From the NCBI GenBank assembly GCA_038531745.1, contig JBCBBJ010000005.1, forward strand, positions 1-64,000: a stretch of DNA of 64,000 nucleotides. The letters run 5' to 3'. The stretch is from CALLPQ01 sp038531745 (lineage in GTDB: Bacteria > Pseudomonadota > Alphaproteobacteria > Caulobacterales > Parvularculaceae). The notes under the pieces were generated by a model, which was not told the origin of the DNA, did no database searches, and worked only from the letters and a program-made list of their open reading frames with translations. Shown piece after piece: positions 27,801 through 36,138 of the stretch. The position numbers were made by a program, and so were the translations under genes. Position 1 is the first letter of the stretch. Each line of letters begins with the position of its first letter.

Positions 27801-28145
27801 CGCAGAGATCAAAATCTCCACATCTTCAAGGGCAGATAGGGCCGATACCGGCAACAAGCCCGAAACCACACTGGCGAAGGCAGCCCCGTTTGTGAGGCCC
27901 AGAGTTGTCAGGATACCAAGCAACTCGTCGGCGCGTCCGCTGGCGGCAACCGCATCAATGACCACATAGCCAGCCTGGCCCGCATTGGGTAAATCCACGG
28001 AGGAGGTACCCGAATTGCTCAGGGTAAAGAGGTTCGTGGACAGCTTGGTAGTTTTGGCTGTGAGCGCGGTACCGACCGCATTTGTGTTGGTACTGGCAAA
28101 GCGCGCGTCAGCCACGCCGTTAAAGTCAACCGATTGGAGCCCCAT
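24873..28145 (-). CDS. Secreted RTX serine protease (S8/S53-like)
   Basis: 1090 residues. About 140-560 is a subtilase/sedolisin-fold protease: Asp158 in GVLSDSFDN and Ser511 in FGTSASAP. Where subtilisins have the His (HGT), this protein reads DEGRAILQLIHDIAPGA (193-209), as in the S53-like group that uses Glu; Glu194 is the candidate. About 585-1010 is a long run of GGxGxDxhx calcium-binding RTX nonapeptides. The C-terminal 80 residues, ending in hydrophobic DFIF, are a typical type I secretion signal. No Sec signal peptide, and no ABC exporter genes nearby. It is probably an extracellular, calcium-dependent protease. Confidence 0.88.
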   Translation of the reverse strand: MGLQSVDFNGVADARFASTNTNAVGTALTAKTTKLSTNLFTLSNSGTSSVDLPNAGQAGYVVIDAVAASGRADELLGILTTLGLTNGAAFASVVSGLLPVSALSALEDVEILISARETPFRANAGSVVTQADASARADEARALFGVDGTGSSIGVLSDSFDNLGGFSSDVASGDLPANITILDELPSSEEGSDEGRAILQLIHDIAPGANLLFDTAFLGVANFAQGIIDLANAGANIIIDDVVYFSEPFYQDGPIAQAVDQVAAQGVLFFSSAGNSGTDSYEAVFRNSGIIEGGQFGGVAHDFDPGTGVDTRQLLSLPDGGQLSLSFQYDEPFASSGGLGASSDYDIYLYEAGTDNIVASSLSSNASDALEIISFTNETGSTQQYEFVIVRFSGNTNNLLKYIDFSGDATFQEFTTNSPTLIGHANANGAIAVGASAFFNTPEFGLNPPRLNGFSSGGNVPILFDTAGNRLATPEDRGGPNFVAPDGGNTTFFGNDVGFDADSFPNFFGTSASAPAAAAIAALLLEQVPTATNAQVIQALSETAIDIGAPGVDLASGAGLIQADAAITRLIQLTSGGNPSGPTPQNDTLEGTPANDTIDALAGDDSVLGRDGDDTLLGNDGNDTLRGENGNDRLDGGLGADSLTGDTGDDILIGGPGNDTLRGFLNNDSLSGGDGDDILVGNNNNDTLSGDAGNDDLTGGNGDDVLFGGTGDDTINAGSGADEIDGGDGNDTVFAGSFADTILGGLGNDTINGGAGFDSIDGGGNDDMIIGQAGDDTITGGDGDDDIVGDSGADQIFGGLGNDTIFAGSASDLVEGGAGFDDLSGGALNDTIDGGDQDDTIAGNAGMDSLLGGQGNDVINGGAAADFANGGTGNDTLIGVSDNDTLIGGDGNDSLVGNAANDSLSGGAGNDIINAGVGDDQVDGGTGDDTIEGGSDQDVINGGAGNDVITDSSGADTIDGGDGNDNINSGNLADSVMGAAGNDTLDGRVGDDRLDGGTGDDLLTGGSGDDTFIFAGFFGDDVITDFAAGAGSDDVIDLSGVGGITDFADLMANHLTTDAVTGDALITNGGDTIRLAGVAVGDLVSTDFIF

Positions 28146-28446
28146 GGAAAATCCCTTGTTTTAATGGCGAAAAGATGCGGCCTATCATTAGGCAATTCCT
28201 TTTCGTTATCCCCTACACAGTAATTAAGGCAAAAGCTTGCAGAGCATCACGGCAAATGCAAGCGCCAGGGCATGGAACAACGAGCAGACACCCTGATTTT
28301 CCGCCCCACCCGACACGCCCCTTGCGCGCGGGCAACGACGTCGCATTTCGGCAACACCCGCCGTCCCGTTGACTCTTGCCATAGCCCCGCCATTCGATTG
28401 ATATCAGCCGTGCGCTTATTGAGAGATGATTGAGGGAATTGCGACC
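28146..28446. other. Divergent intergenic region of the two secreted proteases
   Basis: 301 bases between two divergent protease genes. It contains a 7-bp inverted repeat GCTTGCA/TGCAAGC (28235-28241 and 28257-28263) that could be an operator, and TGAGGGA (28431-28437), the ribosome site of the gene at 28447. No clear promoter boxes. Confidence 0.4.
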
Positions 28447-31092
28447 ATGATCGACCGCCGCCACCTGTTACCAACCGCCCCCGCTAGTATTTCAACGCCG
28501 GAGACACCCACTCGCCCCCATAAGCGGCCGCTCAACCGGGCCCTTATGACCGGGGCGGCTGCGCTCATTATGGTTGGCGCCGCGAGCCCGGCCTTTGCGC
28601 TTGCCGATGATGACAAGGAAAAGCCCAAAACCATCGAAAAAATGGTTGAAGATTTCGACCGGATTGACGGCTTTTTCACCCTCTACCGCGATCCGGAAAC
28701 CGGCGACCTCCTGATGGAACTGACCGACGCCCAATTGGGCCAGGAATTTATCGCCTTCTCCTATGTGGAAAATGGTGTTCTTGATGCCGGTTTTTTCAAG
28801 GGCGCCTATGGCGACCAGCAGATCCTCGAACCGCGTCGGTATTTTGACAAGATCGAGTTTGTGGAAAAAAGCACCGCTTTTTACTTTGATCCGGCAAAAC
28901 CCATTTCGCGCGCCAGCGACGCCAATGTTTCCCCCGCCATTGTGGCGAGCCTCGATATCAAGGCAAAGACCGAGGACGATACCGGCACGCGCTATCTTGT
29001 GGATGCCAGCGATTTGTTGCTGACCGAAGCCATTCAACAGCTCAAACCGTCCCCCAACCCAGACCGGCCGCCCAATGCTTTTTCTCCCGGCGACATTGCG
29101 GGAAGCAAAACCAAATATCATGAAATCCGCAATTATCCTCAGAATACGGATATTATTGTCGATTATGTTTTTGAGAACAAATACCCTTCTAACCGGGGCG
29201 GCGACGCAGTAACCGATGCGCGTAGCCTTACGGTGCAAATGCAGCATTCCTTTATTCAGATGCCCGACGATGGCTTTGAGCCACGAGTGGATGATTACCG
29301 TATCGGCTATTTTTTCGATAAAGTCACCGACCTGACGTCAGACGAGGCGGCGAATTATCGCGATCTGATCAATCGCTGGCGCCTTGTGAAAAAAGACCCC
29401 GCCGCCGCCCTCTCCGAGCCGGTAACGCCGATCACCTGGTGGATAGAAAATACAACGCCCACAGAATATCGTGACACAATCCGCGACGCGGTTCTTGCCT
29501 GGAACCTTGCATTTGAAAAGGCCGGGTTCAAAAACGCCATTGTGGTGAAAACACAACCCGATGATGCCGATTGGGACGCGGGCGATATCCGCTACAATGT
29601 CCTGCGTTGGACATCCTCGCCGCAGCCCCCTTTTGGTGGATATGGGCCAAGCTTTTCCAACCCGCGCACCGGAGAGCTTATTGGCGCGGACATTATGCTG
29701 GAATATGTGTTTATAAAAAACCGTATACAGATTAACGAGGTTTTTGATCTCGCCGCCGGGCAAACCTCCCTTAGCGAGTCGCATCATGGTCATGATGATG
29801 ACCACGCATTGCCGTTTAATGGTCATAGCGACAAGGCGATCTATTGCTCTGCGGGTCATGCCCTTCATCTGAATACCCTGTTTGGGCAAGCGATGCTGAC
29901 CGCGCAGGGCGCAGACGAGGCCGAAAAAGACGAGCTGATCCGCCAAAGCCTTTATTACCTCCTCCTGCACGAGGTGGGGCATACCCTGGGCCTGAACCAC
30001 AATATGAAAGCCAGTGTGCAATGGGGCCCCCGCGAGGTGCATGACGCGAGCGTGACCAAGGGTGCGCCCACCGGCTCTGTGATGGATTATCCGGCCATCA
30101 ATATGGCGCCGCTGGGCGTGGCGCAGGGCGACTATTATATGCAACGCCCGGGCCCCTATGATGATTGGGCCATTGAGTTTGGGTATCGCCCTGATTTTGA
30201 TGAGGCAACTCGCAAGGGCCTGTTGTCGCGCGCGGGCGAGCCTGGGCTTGCGTTTGGTAATGATGCTGATGATATGCGCGCGCCGGGCCGGGGGATCGAC
30301 CCACGCGTCAATATCAATGACATGTCGGCGGACCCCGTTGCCTACGCCGTGGACCGCATTAAATTGGCGAAGAACAATGTGTCAGAACTGGTGGGCCGGT
30401 ACGACGAAAAAGACAGTTGGCAAAGCCTGGTACAGGCCTATCTGTTGACCACCGGCCAACACGCCGCCATGGCGCAAGTAATCTCCCGTCAGGTAGGCGG
30501 CGTTTATGTTGACCGTCAGTACCCTGACCAGCAGGCGGGAACAGCACCATACCGCCCGGTACCGGTGGAGAAACAACGCGCAGCCATAGACGCTCTTGCC
30601 CGGTATGTTTACGCCGCCGACGCCTTTACTCCGCCCGCAGAGCTTGCCGCGCGATTGCAACCACAACGGCGGGGCTTTAACTTTTCGGGCCAAACCGAAG
30701 ATCCGAAAATTCACGAACGCGCGCTCGCCATTCAGATGGGTACCATCGCGCATCTTTTGAACCCGGTTGTCCTCGACCGCATGAAAAACAGTGCCTTGTA
30801 TGGCAATGGCTATACCGCCACGGACATGGTCCTTGACCTGAACGAGGCAATCATTGGCGACGATTTGACAAAATCCCCCAATAGTTTCCGGCGTGCCCTG
30901 CACATTGCCTATACGCAAAGATTGGCGGGACTGCTTGGCGATCAAAGCGTGAGTGCACACACTAATGCGGTTGCCCTTGCGGCTCTGATGGATATCAAAT
31001 CGCGGTTTGGCTTGTTTGATTTCAACCTATCCGCCGCGACCCGCGCCCACCGCGCTCATATCAACCGGCTTTTGAAGGCCGCCGATATTTAA
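28447..31092 (+). CDS. Exported zinc-dependent metalloprotease (metzincin-like, DUF5117/DUF4953 type)
   Basis: 881 residues from the ATG at 28447, chosen for TGAGGGA upstream. A signal peptide runs to about residue 50 (GAAALIMVGAASPAFALA). The family-typical N-terminal segment FDRIDGFFTLYRDPETGDLL follows, then the catalytic motif HEVGHTLGLNH (508-518: His508, Glu509, His512, His518) and a downstream Met-turn-like SVMDYPAIN. The large size and the domains flanking the motif match the bacterial zinc-dependent metalloprotease family with DUF5117/DUF4953 regions, presumably periplasmic or outer-membrane associated. A His/Asp-rich stretch (SHHGHDDDH) lies about 90 residues before the active site and may bind metal. 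Confidence 0.9.
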   Translation: MIDRRHLLPTAPASISTPETPTRPHKRPLNRALMTGAAALIMVGAASPAFALADDDKEKPKTIEKMVEDFDRIDGFFTLYRDPETGDLLMELTDAQLGQEFIAFSYVENGVLDAGFFKGAYGDQQILEPRRYFDKIEFVEKSTAFYFDPAKPISRASDANVSPAIVASLDIKAKTEDDTGTRYLVDASDLLLTEAIQQLKPSPNPDRPPNAFSPGDIAGSKTKYHEIRNYPQNTDIIVDYVFENKYPSNRGGDAVTDARSLTVQMQHSFIQMPDDGFEPRVDDYRIGYFFDKVTDLTSDEAANYRDLINRWRLVKKDPAAALSEPVTPITWWIENTTPTEYRDTIRDAVLAWNLAFEKAGFKNAIVVKTQPDDADWDAGDIRYNVLRWTSSPQPPFGGYGPSFSNPRTGELIGADIMLEYVFIKNRIQINEVFDLAAGQTSLSESHHGHDDDHALPFNGHSDKAIYCSAGHALHLNTLFGQAMLTAQGADEAEKDELIRQSLYYLLLHEVGHTLGLNHNMKASVQWGPREVHDASVTKGAPTGSVMDYPAINMAPLGVAQGDYYMQRPGPYDDWAIEFGYRPDFDEATRKGLLSRAGEPGLAFGNDADDMRAPGRGIDPRVNINDMSADPVAYAVDRIKLAKNNVSELVGRYDEKDSWQSLVQAYLLTTGQHAAMAQVISRQVGGVYVDRQYPDQQAGTAPYRPVPVEKQRAAIDALARYVYAADAFTPPAELAARLQPQRRGFNFSGQTEDPKIHERALAIQMGTIAHLLNPVVLDRMKNSALYGNGYTATDMVLDLNEAIIGDDLTKSPNSFRRALHIAYTQRLAGLLGDQSVSAHTNAVALAALMDIKSRFGLFDFNLSAATRAHRAHINRLLKAADI

Positions 31093-31196
31093 GGGTGTTT
31101 GGGGGTTAACCCATTACGGCGTCTACGCGCCTTGGGAACGGTCCCAGCCCACAAATGGCGATGATGACAGTATTGCTTAGCAAAAGAGCGCCCCTC

Positions 31197-31233
31197 AGAG
31201 TCTAACCGAAAAGTCTAATTTCGGTGAGACTCT
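31197..31233. repeat. Long hairpin, 14 bp with one mismatch
   Basis: AGAGTCT and ACCGAAA pair with TTTCGGT and AGACTCT around a 7-nt loop, with a single A-G mismatch. No T-tract. It lies between convergent genes at 31092 and 31334, and may be a 3'-end stabiliser, part of a bidirectional terminator or a small RNA. Confidence 0.65.
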
Positions 31234-31242
31234 CAAGAAATG

Positions 31243-31270
31243 CGACCCCCCGCAACTTGTTCGCGGGGTC
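31243..31270. repeat. GC-rich hairpin between convergent genes
   Basis: GACCCC plus GC pairs with GCGGGGTC across a loop containing AACTTGTT, with a 2-nt bulge on the left arm. It sits 10 bp after the hairpin at 31197-31233. No strong T-tract. Confidence 0.45.
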
Positions 31271-31333
31271 CAGGGTGATCAGCATCATGAGGAATTTGCG
31301 AGGTAACCCGAAAGCCGCAACGCCATCCGCCGA

Positions 31334-31792
31334 TCAAACGCGATCAATGGGCGCATCAAGGCTATGCACTTTTAATGTCCGTGTGGCGGTTAAAATCTCC
31401 GATAAAAAGAACCCCAACGCCGTCACCAACATGGCCATGGTTGCCACAAAAAGGGCAGCCAAGAGTAAGGACGCATCAACCTGCATCAGACCGCTGATGA
31501 AAAGGGTTGCCACCACCGCGCAAGCCATGAGCGCGGCAAACGTGGCGCACATGATGGCCGCATTGGCGCTGGTGATCCGCTGGGCCAGTGCCCGAAGCTC
31601 CGTACGGTGATCGTCGGTGAGGGCGTGCGGGCCGGTGGTGGCCACAACCTCCTCCAAATAGCGGGCACGATCAACCACGCGGCCTAGCCGCAACGTTGCC
31701 ACATTGATGAAAGAGCCGATGGCCACAAGAAGGAAAACTGGTGCCAGGGAGAGTTGAATAATCTCCCCCGTCGTCTGCACATCATCGATCAT
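31334..31792 (-). CDS. DUF2721 membrane protein
   Basis: 152 residues with three hydrophobic segments (about 13-30, 80-103, 107-131). The family hallmark is the N-terminal LAPVFLLVAIGSFINVATLR followed by LGRVVDRARYLEE. DUF2721 proteins are small inner-membrane proteins of unknown function. It lies 66 bp after the prephenate-dehydratase-like gene on the same strand, so the pair may be co-transcribed. Confidence 0.88.
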   Translation of the reverse strand: MIDDVQTTGEIIQLSLAPVFLLVAIGSFINVATLRLGRVVDRARYLEEVVATTGPHALTDDHRTELRALAQRITSANAAIMCATFAALMACAVVATLFISGLMQVDASLLLAALFVATMAMLVTALGFFLSEILTATRTLKVHSLDAPIDRV

Positions 31793-31858
31793 GAAAGAAG
31801 ACCGTTTGCCCAGTGCTCATTGCACACACCGCAATACCGTGCGTCCCACAAGCCTCAC

Positions 31859-33553
31859 TCAGCCGCCATTGAACATTTTCCAGATCGTCCAGAAAGCCAA
31901 GCCCAGCGACCCCAAGAGAAGGGCCATGAGGGGGAGAAAGAAGACCCGCGTGATTCGGATAAACATCGTCTCCCAGAAATCCTTTTGCTGGGCAACGACT
32001 GCGGCAAACCACCAACGGGGTTTCTGACGGGGCAGCTGTGCGCGCGTGTAAGGCATCACCGCTAGGACCTGAACACCGCGTCCTTTCCAGCGCTGAAACG
32101 CTTTTTTCAGGGCGCCGGAAATGACCGAGCCCTGAATATTGCGGCGGAAGGGATGGCGGAAGCGATGGAAATCCCCATGGGCGATTGAAAATTCAATATC
32201 CATGGCGATGGGGGCCGCTTTTGATGCTTCGCTATCTTCATCAATGCGGATCACGTTAAAAGGTACGCCGTAATTTCGCAGATAATTTTCCACGTCCGCG
32301 GTGGTGGCGGCCTGGTCAGTGCGGTTGAACCTGATGATCATCCGTAGACCCCGGGTCTCTTCGTCCTTGGGCTTCAACCGGTCCGCCGCCTCTGCCTTGG
32401 CCAAGACGTCATAGACGCGTTTGCGCCAATAGCGCGCCTTGGCATCGGTGGTGCGGTAGGCATCTTCAAACCGGCTCACATCGGGGTTGCGGTGAACCAC
32501 GAGAAAACGCGTGTCGAGAACCGGATTATCGTCAAAGTCAGGATCGACGATCACATAGTCCGAGGACATCATCGCCACCGTGAAGGGTAGCACCACGCCA
32601 AACAGCTGCGTGCGTTGCTGCGACTCCCCGGTCATGGAGCTCACATAATGCGCCTCGCCCGAGCGGGGATCGAAAAACGTATTGATCTGACGGCTGGTAT
32701 TCAGCGACGCGCGGGCCCGGCGGGCAAGTTCGCGGTGGGGCTCAATGGCGCGCGGTGTTTCCGCCAGCTCAACGCCAATGGACCGCAAGCCGTCAAGCTT
32801 CGACTTACACCGGCGCATGGCTTCCGGCCCGGAAAACACCATTTCCAACCGGTCACGCAAGGCCAATTGCGTCGCGTGATCAATGGCGAGCCCGGCACGG
32901 AAACTTTCGCCCTGGCCCTGCACATCAATATTGCGTTCAAAGCGGGTTTTTTCGTGATCGCCCCAGGACCGCCGGTCATGTTTCAAAACCGCCGACAAGG
33001 CTGAGCCCGGATGCGCCGACTGGGCTAATTCCAGCACCTGGCTTTCATGCACCGCGAGACACATATTATCGCCAGCGTGATATTGCTCCACGCCCATGAT
33101 GCCCACGAGATTACCGAGGGCGCGCAATGTCTCGTAATCATAGCCGAAATTGGGATCGTAAAACGGTACCAGCGCATAATCCGCCGTGCCCGCCTTAACC
33201 GCCATCAAGGCCTGTTCTTTTGACCGGAGGGGCAGGCGATGTTCGGTTGCCGCGAAGTCAAAATCATCTTCGGCGCGCAGGTTAATATTATCCTGGTCTA
33301 GCGTGAAGTTTTTGCCCGCCGTCGCGCCGCCATCAATGATCGGGTAAACGTGGTTTGTGTAGCGGGCCCGGGCGGTGCGCACGAACCCCTCAGTCGCGAG
33401 ATAGCCAAAGCCATATTCCTCGCCTGCAAAGGCGATGCGCGGCGGGCGCTTGCCGGTGCTGGACCGTCTGGCGTGGCCAACCCTGTCGTTAAAGGCACCC
33501 TGGGTCTCTTTGGAGCCCCAATCCTTACCGTCAAACCGTCCACCGTCTGCCAT
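31859..33553 (-). CDS. Membrane-anchored prephenate-dehydratase-like protein
   Basis: 564 residues. Residues 38-60 (PRIAFAGEEYGFGYLATEGF) resemble the first strand-loop of prephenate dehydratase, 116-146 (VKAGTADYALVPFYDPNFG) resembles its GVVPIENS region, and 346-354 (VLDTRFLVV) matches the TRF active-site strand. Residues 403-460 look like an ACT-type regulatory domain. Between these lies an insert of roughly 170 residues not seen in PheA. The C-terminus has one membrane helix (about 536-558). Normal prephenate dehydratase is a soluble protein of about 280 residues, so a role in phenylalanine synthesis is doubtful. No signal peptide, so the domain should face the cytoplasm. Function unknown. 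Confidence 0.65.
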   Translation of the reverse strand: MADGGRFDGKDWGSKETQGAFNDRVGHARRSSTGKRPPRIAFAGEEYGFGYLATEGFVRTARARYTNHVYPIIDGGATAGKNFTLDQDNINLRAEDDFDFAATEHRLPLRSKEQALMAVKAGTADYALVPFYDPNFGYDYETLRALGNLVGIMGVEQYHAGDNMCLAVHESQVLELAQSAHPGSALSAVLKHDRRSWGDHEKTRFERNIDVQGQGESFRAGLAIDHATQLALRDRLEMVFSGPEAMRRCKSKLDGLRSIGVELAETPRAIEPHRELARRARASLNTSRQINTFFDPRSGEAHYVSSMTGESQQRTQLFGVVLPFTVAMMSSDYVIVDPDFDDNPVLDTRFLVVHRNPDVSRFEDAYRTTDAKARYWRKRVYDVLAKAEAADRLKPKDEETRGLRMIIRFNRTDQAATTADVENYLRNYGVPFNVIRIDEDSEASKAAPIAMDIEFSIAHGDFHRFRHPFRRNIQGSVISGALKKAFQRWKGRGVQVLAVMPYTRAQLPRQKPRWWFAAVVAQQKDFWETMFIRITRVFFLPLMALLLGSLGLAFWTIWKMFNGG

Positions 33554-33802
33554 TGGCGATCACCCGGAACCGCATACACAGCGGCCCTCCCAAAACCTTT
33601 CCGAAAGATTAACCCGCCCAAGGGCGTTAGGAAAGGGCGGAATCACGCAAGTGCTGTTGCGCCATTACCACGCCATTACCACCCCATTGCGACGCCCTAA
33701 CCTGCCTCATCCCGCGACGCCGTCTCTGGCCCCGGGGTCATTTCTGGATCCATTGCGTAGGGCTGGTGAATTTGCTGGCAATGGCGCGCCAAAGCGCTAT
33801 CA

Positions 33803-34540
33803 GTGCTGACCATGGATGGACAGAGCCCGCCGGACACCGGCCCAACCCCAACGCCCCGACCCGCAATGACCGATAGCACTGGCGACAATCCTGGCGAACC
33901 GGCAATTGCCGAGGCCAGCGACCGCCACACCGTGATCACCACCAAAACCGCCAGGGTCGCCGAACTGGCGCCCGGTAAAAATGCGCTAATCTCCACGATT
34001 AGTCACCATATTGCCCATGGGTGGCTGCGCGCCGGGGGCTGGCGCATGGTGGGCGATTGGCCCGACTTGCCCAAAGCGGTGTTGCTGGCCGCGCCCCACA
34101 CCTCCAACTGGGACGGCTTTAACATGCTGGCGGCGGCGGGGTATTTTCGTATCGATTTGAAATGGATGGGCAAAAAAGAGCTGACAACCAGCCCCCTGGG
34201 CAGTCTTGTCCGGGCAGCGGGCTGTGTGCCCGTGGACCGTGACGGGCGCCACGACATGGTCACGCAGATGGCAAATGCCCTGAAAGCGGCCAAGCACATG
34301 ATCCTTGCCATCTCGCCGGAGGGCACACGCGCCAAGACCCCTGGCTGGCGCAGTGGGTTTTACCATATCGCCCACCAGGCGGGGGTGCCGATTATTTTCA
34401 GCGTGCTTGATTACGGCACAAAGACAATCCGTATCAGCGGTCATTTACAGCCGAGTGGTGATTATGAGGCGGATCTGGATATCATTCGCAGTCATTATCA
34501 GACCGCACGCGGCAAGCTCAATGATCGGTACACGTCTTAA
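33803..34540 (+). CDS. 1-acyl-glycerol-3-phosphate acyltransferase family protein
   Basis: 245 residues from GTG 33803, or 242 from ATG 33812. The first 60 residues are Pro/Thr-rich and poorly conserved. The PlsC domain shows HTSNWDG (the HX4D catalytic motif, about residue 99) and SPEGTR (acceptor-binding block III, about 173). It fits the small PlsC-like acyltransferases that acylate lysophosphatidic acid or other lipids at the inner membrane. There is no long hydrophobic anchor. Single gene. Confidence 0.88.
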   Translation: MLTMDGQSPPDTGPTPTPRPAMTDSTGDNPGEPAIAEASDRHTVITTKTARVAELAPGKNALISTISHHIAHGWLRAGGWRMVGDWPDLPKAVLLAAPHTSNWDGFNMLAAAGYFRIDLKWMGKKELTTSPLGSLVRAAGCVPVDRDGRHDMVTQMANALKAAKHMILAISPEGTRAKTPGWRSGFYHIAHQAGVPIIFSVLDYGTKTIRISGHLQPSGDYEADLDIIRSHYQTARGKLNDRYTS

Positions 34541-34635
34541 CCAGCTCTAACGATCACGCCCTGTTGGTAAGCGCGCGATAAACCATCCGTATACCCTAGA
34601 ACACTTCCGATCCAATTCGAGTGGAAAAACAGTAA

Positions 34636-34683
34636 CGTCCTCGTCCTGCGGAAAGCGCGTCAGCGGTCGTCTCGAAGGACGAT
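34636..34683 (-). repeat. REP-like palindromic element
   Basis: On the minus strand it reads ATCGTCCTTCGAGACG, then GCTGACGCGC, then CAGGACGAGGACG, matching the element at 43390-43436 at most positions. Such palindromic units are scattered through many alphaproteobacterial genomes. It lies between the acyltransferase and hslU 3' ends, where it may stabilise or terminate transcripts. Confidence 0.75.
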
Positions 34684-34739
34684 TGTCGACGGCGATTGAA
34701 ACGAACATGCCCTAGCTCAGACTGCACTTGTCCACGGCG

Positions 34740-36053
34740 TTATAAAATATATTTTGATAAATCGAGATTGCGAGCCACTTCGCCCAGATGACTTTCCACA
34801 TAATGCGCATCAATCTCAACCGACTGGCCGGCCATGTCCGCTGCCTGAAAAGAAAGCTCTTCCAGTACCTTTTCCATCATGGTGGCCAGACGCCGCGCGC
34901 CAATATTTTCCACTGCGCAATTCACCGCGGCCGCCACATCGGCTAACGCATCAATGCCGTCTTCGGTGAATGAAATGGTCAGCCCCTCCGTTGCCAGCAA
35001 GGCTTCATATTGGCGGATCAGGCTGGCTTCGGTTTCCGTCAGGATTCGGCGGAAATCATCACGGGTCAGGGCCTGCAATTCAACCCGGATGGGCAAGCGC
35101 CCCTGAAGCTCCGGCAACAGGTCTGATGGTTTTGAGACACTGAAGGCACCCGATGCGATAAAGAGAATATGATCGGTTTTTACCGGGCCATATTTTGTTG
35201 ATATTGTTGCCCCCTCGATCAGGGGCAGCAAATCCCGTTGAACCCCTTCACGTGAGACATCGGCGCCGCCCCCACCGCGCTCGGCGTTGCGGGCAATTTT
35301 GTCAATCTCATCAAGGAAGACGATCCCTTCATTCTCAGCCAGTGCCACCGCATCGCGGTTCAGACTTTCCTCATCAAGCAGCTTGTCAGATTCATCATTC
35401 ACGAGCGGTTCAAACGCATCCTTGACCTTGACCGTGCGGCGCCGGGTTGGTGCACCGAACCCTTTGCCCAACAGGTCTGATAAATTGATCATGCCCATTT
35501 GCGCGCCCGGCATACCGGGAATTTCAAAGCCGGACATGGGGTTTTGGGTTTCGCGCAGATCAAGCTCAACCTCGCGGTCATCAAGCGCCCCGCTGCGTAA
35601 TTTTTCACGGAATTTGTCGCGCGTTGTATCGGTGGCATTCTCCCCCACCAGGGCCGTCAGTACACGGTCTTCTGCCTCGGCATGGGCGCGGGTGCGAACC
35701 GCCTCGCGCTTTTTTTCCCGGACGAGGCCGACGGCGATTTCCATAAGATCGCGGATGATGGAATCAACATCGCGGCCCACATACCCAACTTCGGTGAATT
35801 TTGTCGCCTCAACCTTGAGGAAAGGCGCACCGGCAAGTTTTGCCAATCGGCGCGAAATTTCCGTTTTCCCCACACCGGTGGGGCCAATCATCAAAATGTT
35901 TTTGGGGGTAATCTCATCGCGCATAGTACCCTCAACCTGCTGGCGCCGCCAGCGGTTGCGCAAGGCAACAGCCACGGCGCGTTTGGCATCCCCTTGCCCA
36001 ACAATAAAGCGATCAAGCTCTGAAACGATTTCACGGGGAGAAAAAGCGGTCAT
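34740..36053 (-). CDS. hslU: ATP-dependent protease ATPase subunit HslU
   Basis: 437 residues from the ATG at 36053 (GGA seven nt upstream; an ATG at 36065 adds four residues; the frame is open to 36266). The AAA+ unfoldase of HslUV. Walker A GPTGVGKTE, Walker B FLDEIDK, the I-domain between about 105 and 240, and the C-terminal SKYIL that docks into HslV are all present. The peptidase subunit gene hslV, normally adjacent, is not in this window. It follows smr on the same strand with an 85-bp gap. Confidence 0.98.
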   Translation of the reverse strand: MTAFSPREIVSELDRFIVGQGDAKRAVAVALRNRWRRQQVEGTMRDEITPKNILMIGPTGVGKTEISRRLAKLAGAPFLKVEATKFTEVGYVGRDVDSIIRDLMEIAVGLVREKKREAVRTRAHAEAEDRVLTALVGENATDTTRDKFREKLRSGALDDREVELDLRETQNPMSGFEIPGMPGAQMGMINLSDLLGKGFGAPTRRRTVKVKDAFEPLVNDESDKLLDEESLNRDAVALAENEGIVFLDEIDKIARNAERGGGGADVSREGVQRDLLPLIEGATISTKYGPVKTDHILFIASGAFSVSKPSDLLPELQGRLPIRVELQALTRDDFRRILTETEASLIRQYEALLATEGLTISFTEDGIDALADVAAAVNCAVENIGARRLATMMEKVLEELSFQAADMAGQSVEIDAHYVESHLGEVARNLDLSKYIL

Positions 36054-36138
36054 GGGTTTATCCATTGAATAAAAGCGGCGGCATGCCAAGCGGCACAAAT
36101 AGGGATGGCACACCGGGTTGGCAACGGAGGTTGGCAGG

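Noticed and set aside
24931..27969. Several long plus-strand open frames opposite the RTX protease
   Set aside because: They are antisense shadows of the repetitive GGxGxD coding sequence, which is Ser/Pro-rich on the other strand. No ribosome sites.
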